The translations under genes and the position numbers were made by a program. The notes under the pieces were generated by a model. The model searched no databases, had not been told where the DNA came from, and saw only the letters and a program-made list of their open reading frames with translations. 20,175 bases of DNA, from positions 1 through 20,175 of the forward strand of contig RBNI01001977.1 of NCBI GenBank assembly GCA_003990745.1, read 5' to 3'. Source of the DNA: Jimgerdemannia flammicorona. Its lineage: Eukaryota > Mucoromycota > Endogonomycetes > Endogonales > Endogonaceae. Positions 17,347 to 20,175 of the stretch are shown here, one piece after another; the first letter of the stretch is position 1, and the number at the start of each line of letters is the position of its first letter.

Positions 17347-18540
17347 TTTTTTTGAAGGTGGCAAGCCTGATGAGTGAGAGCACACCCCATCAGAGTGCCA
17401 GACCTTGCGGCCACAGGCTTTCGTGTAGCCCTTGCATTCAGGGGTATGGGAAGAGGAGGCGGAGGAGGAGCCGGAAGAGGAAATGGAAGGAGAGTGGGCA
17501 GCTGAAGGGGCAGCAGTGTGGGGAACACCACCATAGGGGCAGACGGACTTGGCCGGGTGCCAGTAGGCATGATAGAGGCGACCGGAGCACACCACACAAG
17601 ACCAAGCCCCAATGGGGTGAGAACCAAGTTGACAGCCATGCTTGGGGGTGGGGGGAATAGAGGAGGAAGCCTTGGCAGGCAAGGGGGACCGAGAAGAGGC
17701 TGACGAAGCCTGATTAGGCTTGGCAGGGGTCTTGGCGGGGGTCTTGGAGGGGGCCTTGGTGGTGGCGGCAGCGAAGGAATGAACTTCAGTATGAGCAGCA
17801 GCATGAGCTTTGGCATGAATGGTCTTGGAGACCAAAACTTCAGGGGAGGCAGAGACGGGAGCAGTGGTGGTGGCGCGAGCAGTGGCAGTGGCACGAGACA
17901 ACACTTACTCATAAAGACAAGCAACAAAGGAGGCGCTGGCGAAGAGGAAACAATGTACAGCATCGATATCGGCAGTGACAGAAGGAACATTGTAGATGTG
18001 GAAGCCACAGAAGGGGGTAGCATCTGAGAGATGAGAGGAGGCAAAGGCCACGAAAGTGGCACAGGCATGGTGGAAGGAGGCAGAAGCGGCGGTGGTAGCA
18101 GTAGCAGCAGCATCAGCAGCAGCGAGCTTGGTGGCGGCAGTAGTGGTATGAACCTCTTCAGAGAGAGCTTGGCGGCAGGCCTCGGGGAGAACAGAGTAGT
18201 GAACAGTGGGTGGAGCAACAACATTGACGTCACAGTGGAGACGATCCTCTTTGGTGGAGAGGGCAAGAACCAACTGGAACTGGGAGAGGAGCAGACGACC
18301 AGAAGGATAAAGGTCCAGAGGGAGGGAGAGAATGGCGGACGAGATGTAAGACTCAAACGAAACAGTGGCAGGGGTGAAGGTGGGGGGAGGAGGAGGAGGA
18401 ACCTCATCCATGATCTCGTCGATGAGAATGGAGGCCCCGAGGGCAGGTGGTACAGTAGAGGAGGTAGAAGGCCCAGCAGGAGCTAAGGGAGCAAACCCAG
18501 AGCCAGTGTCAAAGTGAACAGAAGACATGTAGAAAAGCAT
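17314..18540 (-). pseudogene. PLE ORF1, Gag-like with Cys-rich C-terminus
   Basis: The frame runs from the ATG at 18540 (MLFYMSSVHFDTGSGF) to the TAA at 17314, with one internal TAA at 17905-17907. The N-terminal half is Ala/Ser/Thr/Pro-rich with a long Ala-rich, probably helical stretch. The C-terminal part is basic and Cys/His-rich (WSCVVCSGRLYHAYWHPAKSVC, and ECKGYTKACGRKVWHSDGVC), possibly a nucleic-acid-binding zinc module of a type I do not recognise. It precedes the RT and overlaps it by 11 codons in the -1 frame. By position it is a Gag-like ORF1. Its start is shared with 4312 and 19176. Confidence 0.62.
17347..17353 (-). promoter_or_regulatory. candidate -1 frameshift heptamer A AAA AAA
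   Basis: Read in the ORF1 frame the sequence is TCA AAA AAA GTC, a perfect X XXY YYZ slippery site. A -1 slip leads into the ORF2 frame, which is open from here to the insertion point. ORF1 ends 33 bases downstream. No downstream pseudoknot was tested. Confidence 0.5.
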
Positions 18541-18949
18541 GTATAAGGGGGACGAACAAAGAACATAACCGAAATTGCATCAGCTATTTATTGCCACATA
18601 AAAACGCAGTCCTTATATACAAAATACAATGTACCAAAAGGGAAGATGTGCCACAACTCGGGGTGAACCAAATTAGGAACCACATGACCACCAAAGATAA
18701 GTGGAGATAAAGGGGGAGCTAATCCCAGTTGCAGGATAAAAATCACAAACAAAACAAATCCAAATCGAGATTAAAAAACATCCACAGACCCTGAAGGGGT
18801 GAATGCGAGTGAGGGGTGAGGCCGAAACGGAGCGAGCCACAGTGAGCCTGAGCGAAGTGAGGGGCTGAAGGCAGCAGAGGGGAGCAGAGTTAGGCCAAGA
18901 CCCTGGAGTGAGCGCAAGACCCCGGAGGGGGCAAGGATGTTTTTTAATC
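18460..18949 (-). repeat. PLE terminal repeat (pLTR), upstream copy
   Basis: This is the 5' member of the direct-repeat pair with 4187-4720. In element sense it has a GC-rich segment bounded by a perfect 15-bp inverted repeat (18935-18949 and 18769-18783), an AT-rich leader with TATATAA (18613-18619) and AATAAA (18587-18592), and the ORF1 start at 18540. The leader and ORF1 start are repeated in inverted orientation at 18935-19250. Confidence 0.82.
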
Positions 18950-19250
18950 TTGTTTTGGATTTGTTTTGTTTGTGATTTTTATCCTAACTGGGATTGGCTC
19001 CCCCTTTATCTCTGCTTATCTCCGGTAGTTATGTGGTTCCTAATTCGGTTCACCCCAAGTTGTTGCACATCTTCTCTTTTAGGATGTTGTATTTTGTATA
19101 TAAGGACTGCATTTTTACATGGCAATAAACAGCTGATGCAATTTCGGTTACATTCTTTGTTCATCCCCCTTATACATGTTTTTCCACATGTCTTCCATTC
19201 GCTTTAACACTGGCTCTGAGTTTGCTCCCTTGCCTCTCACTGGGCCTTCT
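18476..19250. repeat. large inverted repeat with 150-bp GC-rich spacer
   Basis: The left arm, about 18476-18783, is the reverse complement of the right arm, about 18935-19250, with scattered transitions and small gaps. The arms hold two divergent copies of the PLE leader, TATA box and ORF1 start. The spacer 18784-18934 is GC-rich and closed by the perfect 15-bp ends. Two PLE-type 5' ends therefore face away from each other across the spacer. Confidence 0.85.
19097..19129 (+). promoter_or_regulatory. TATA box and AATAAA of the plus-strand element
   Basis: TATATAAGG at 19097-19105 and AATAAA at 19124-19129 match the minus-strand PLE leader copies. The ATG at 19176 follows about 70 bases after the TATA box. 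The AATAAA just after the box may instead serve 3' processing when the repeat sits downstream. Confidence 0.5.
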
Positions 19251-20153
19251 TCCTCCTCTGGTGTGACGGGCCTCATGGCGGCACCATTACTCAAGAAATC
19301 TAGATTGGAATTCGCTGTCACACTGTGCTTCCGTGGCTTGGCAGTGATGGCGAAGATGGTGCTGGGGCTACTGGCTAGTGAGGTGAAGGGTGCAGCCTCG
19401 GTTAAGTTCTTGAAGAAGCTGGAGGCAGTTGAGGTGAGGTTTGAAGAGGAGGGTTTGCTACTGGAGACAGTAGAGAAGGGTGTGGTGGTCAGAGGGATTT
19501 CAGTGCCAATGGCAAGGTGTATGCATTGGGATCCCCAAGTGGTTCATCTGGTGATTGTGGATTTACTGACAGTGATGTAGGAGGTGGTGAGGAAGCTGGT
19601 CATGGATGTGGTGAAGGAGTACGGCAAGGTGGTCGACATTGGGTTCAGCGTGTGGGAGGGGACTGAGCTCAGGACAGGAGATGTGGATGTCCAGTTGAGG
19701 CTATTTGGGACTGGAAAGGCTAGGGACTGGCTGGTGGCGCTGAAGTGGGGCCCTGTGGAGTGCAAGGTTTCGAGGGTGAAGGGGTTGGAGGAAGAAGAGG
19801 AGGACCTGCTGGAGGCACTTGAGGACCTGGTGGAGGCTATGGAGAGGAGACAGAGGGCTTGGAGGGCTTATGAGGCTAGGATGGTAGTGGAGGTGATTGA
19901 GGGTAAGAAGGTGTAGATGGACAAGGCGCTCTGGGAGAAGGCAAAGGGGAGACAGCTACAGAAGGATTTGTTGGCCAGTTTGGATGGGGGCCAGAAGGCA
20001 GGGGCTACGGCGGAGGGCACTGGAGCAAGTACTAGCATCTGGGCGGAGGCTGGAAGGCAAGGGGGGAAAATAAAGGAGAGTGGGGGAGAGAGGCCGGAGG
20101 AGGTAGTAGTGGACATGGTGATGGCAGATGGAATTCAGATAGATGGGTATTAA
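19176..20153 (+). pseudogene. plus-strand ORF with PLE start and RRM-like body
   Basis: One frame of 325 codons runs from the ATG at 19176 to the TAA at 20151, with TAG stops at 19578-19580 and 19914-19916. The first about 25 residues (MFFHMSSIRFNTGSEFAPL) match PLE ORF1; the rest does not. The body has two stretches that could be RRM-like folds: VRFEEEGLLLETVEKGVVVRG, and VVHLVIVDLL followed by YGKVVDIGFSVWEG and GDVDVQLRLF. An acidic coiled-coil-like segment (LEEEEEDLLEALEDL) and a basic Lys/Gly/Glu tail follow. It resembles the ORF1 RNA-binding proteins of LINE-type elements, but the family is uncertain. The AATAAA-containing 3' block follows immediately. Confidence 0.5.
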
Positions 20154-20175
20154 TAAAGGAATGGAGTCCAAGTGA
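20142..20175 (+). other. shared 3' terminal block, window edge
   Basis: TATTAATAAAGGAATGGAGT followed by CCAAGTGA repeats the block at 123-149, where a poly(A) tail begins four bases later. The window ends at exactly this point. The block overlaps the stop codon of the preceding frame by a few bases. Confidence 0.6.

Noticed and set aside
17238..18407. A 389-codon Leu/Pro/Ser-rich frame on the minus strand.
   Set aside because: It overlaps PLE ORF1 in another register; the low-complexity composition comes from the pyrimidine-rich strand. ORF1 is preferred because its start is conserved in three copies and its Cys/His-rich end makes sense.
18031..18486. A Gly/Ser-rich plus-strand frame of 151 codons.
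   Set aside because: It is antisense to ORF1 and its composition mirrors the Ala/Pro-rich ORF1 sense strand.
18569..18584. CTGATGC followed by AATTTCGG in the PLE leader, reminiscent of a hammerhead ribozyme core (known in Penelope pLTRs).
   Set aside because: The core requires CTGANGA and a GAAA; neither is present, although the segment is conserved in all three copies.
1..20175. Telomeric TTAGGG arrays, which would be expected near endonuclease-deficient PLEs.
   Set aside because: No tandem telomere-like units are present; only isolated TAGGG-like words.
1..20175. CRISPR arrays, bacterial operons or integrons.
   Set aside because: No regular repeat-spacer pattern, and all recognisable coding sequence is eukaryotic retroelement sequence.

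Overview
This window looks like repeat-rich nuclear DNA of a filamentous fungus, probably a basidiomycete. It is a pile of nested, decayed retroelements. I see no host gene, no prokaryotic feature and no functional RNA gene. The basis is element content: a Ty3/gypsy chromovirus with a chromodomain and a dUTPase, a Penelope-like reverse transcriptase, a Ty1/copia remnant and a poly(A)-tailed retroposon end. The species cannot be read from the sequence.

Layout. 1-181: plus-strand 3' end of a poly(A) retroposon. 213-2703: minus-strand Ty1/copia remnant (integrase, RT, RNase H). 2704-3852: AT-rich LTR-like DNA with a TATA box and a poly(A) signal. 3853-4095: a second copia RT fragment on the plus strand. 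4187-6572 and 17153-18949: two halves of one minus-strand Penelope-like element (PLE). They are split by a complete Ty3/gypsy element at 6573-17152. 18935-20175: a plus-strand retroelement, head to head with the PLE, sharing the PLE 5' region but carrying a different coding body.

The gypsy element has about 2.03 kb LTRs (6573-8603 and 15123-17152), a primer-binding site, a polypurine tract and a 4-5 bp target duplication. Its minus-strand coding order is leader frame, Gag (capsid, zinc knuckle), dUTPase, protease, RT, RNase H, integrase, chromodomain. Gag through RT lies in one reading frame, so the ancestor probably made a single Gag-dUTPase-Pol polyprotein. It now carries about twenty stops and two one-base deletions. 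Removing it (one copy of the target duplication kept) makes the PLE RT frame continuous.

Most unusual: each gypsy LTR contains a 1,098-nt reading frame in U3, upstream of the main promoter, with its own upstream TATA-like box. It encodes an unrecognised acidic, tyrosine- and proline-rich protein of about 365 residues with two PPxY motifs. This is a candidate LTR-encoded accessory gene. The PLE joins a Cys-rich ORF1 to its RT across a perfect A AAA AAA slippery heptamer, which suggests -1 frameshifting. The PLE 5' region, including the first about 25 codons of ORF1, also heads the plus-strand element at 18935-20175, which suggests module exchange between families.

Decay is dominated by transitions. 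At several sites one LTR has TG where the other has CA, the mark of an ancestral CpG deaminated on opposite strands. Many stops are TGA, as expected from CGA codons. This points to cytosine methylation of the elements in the host.
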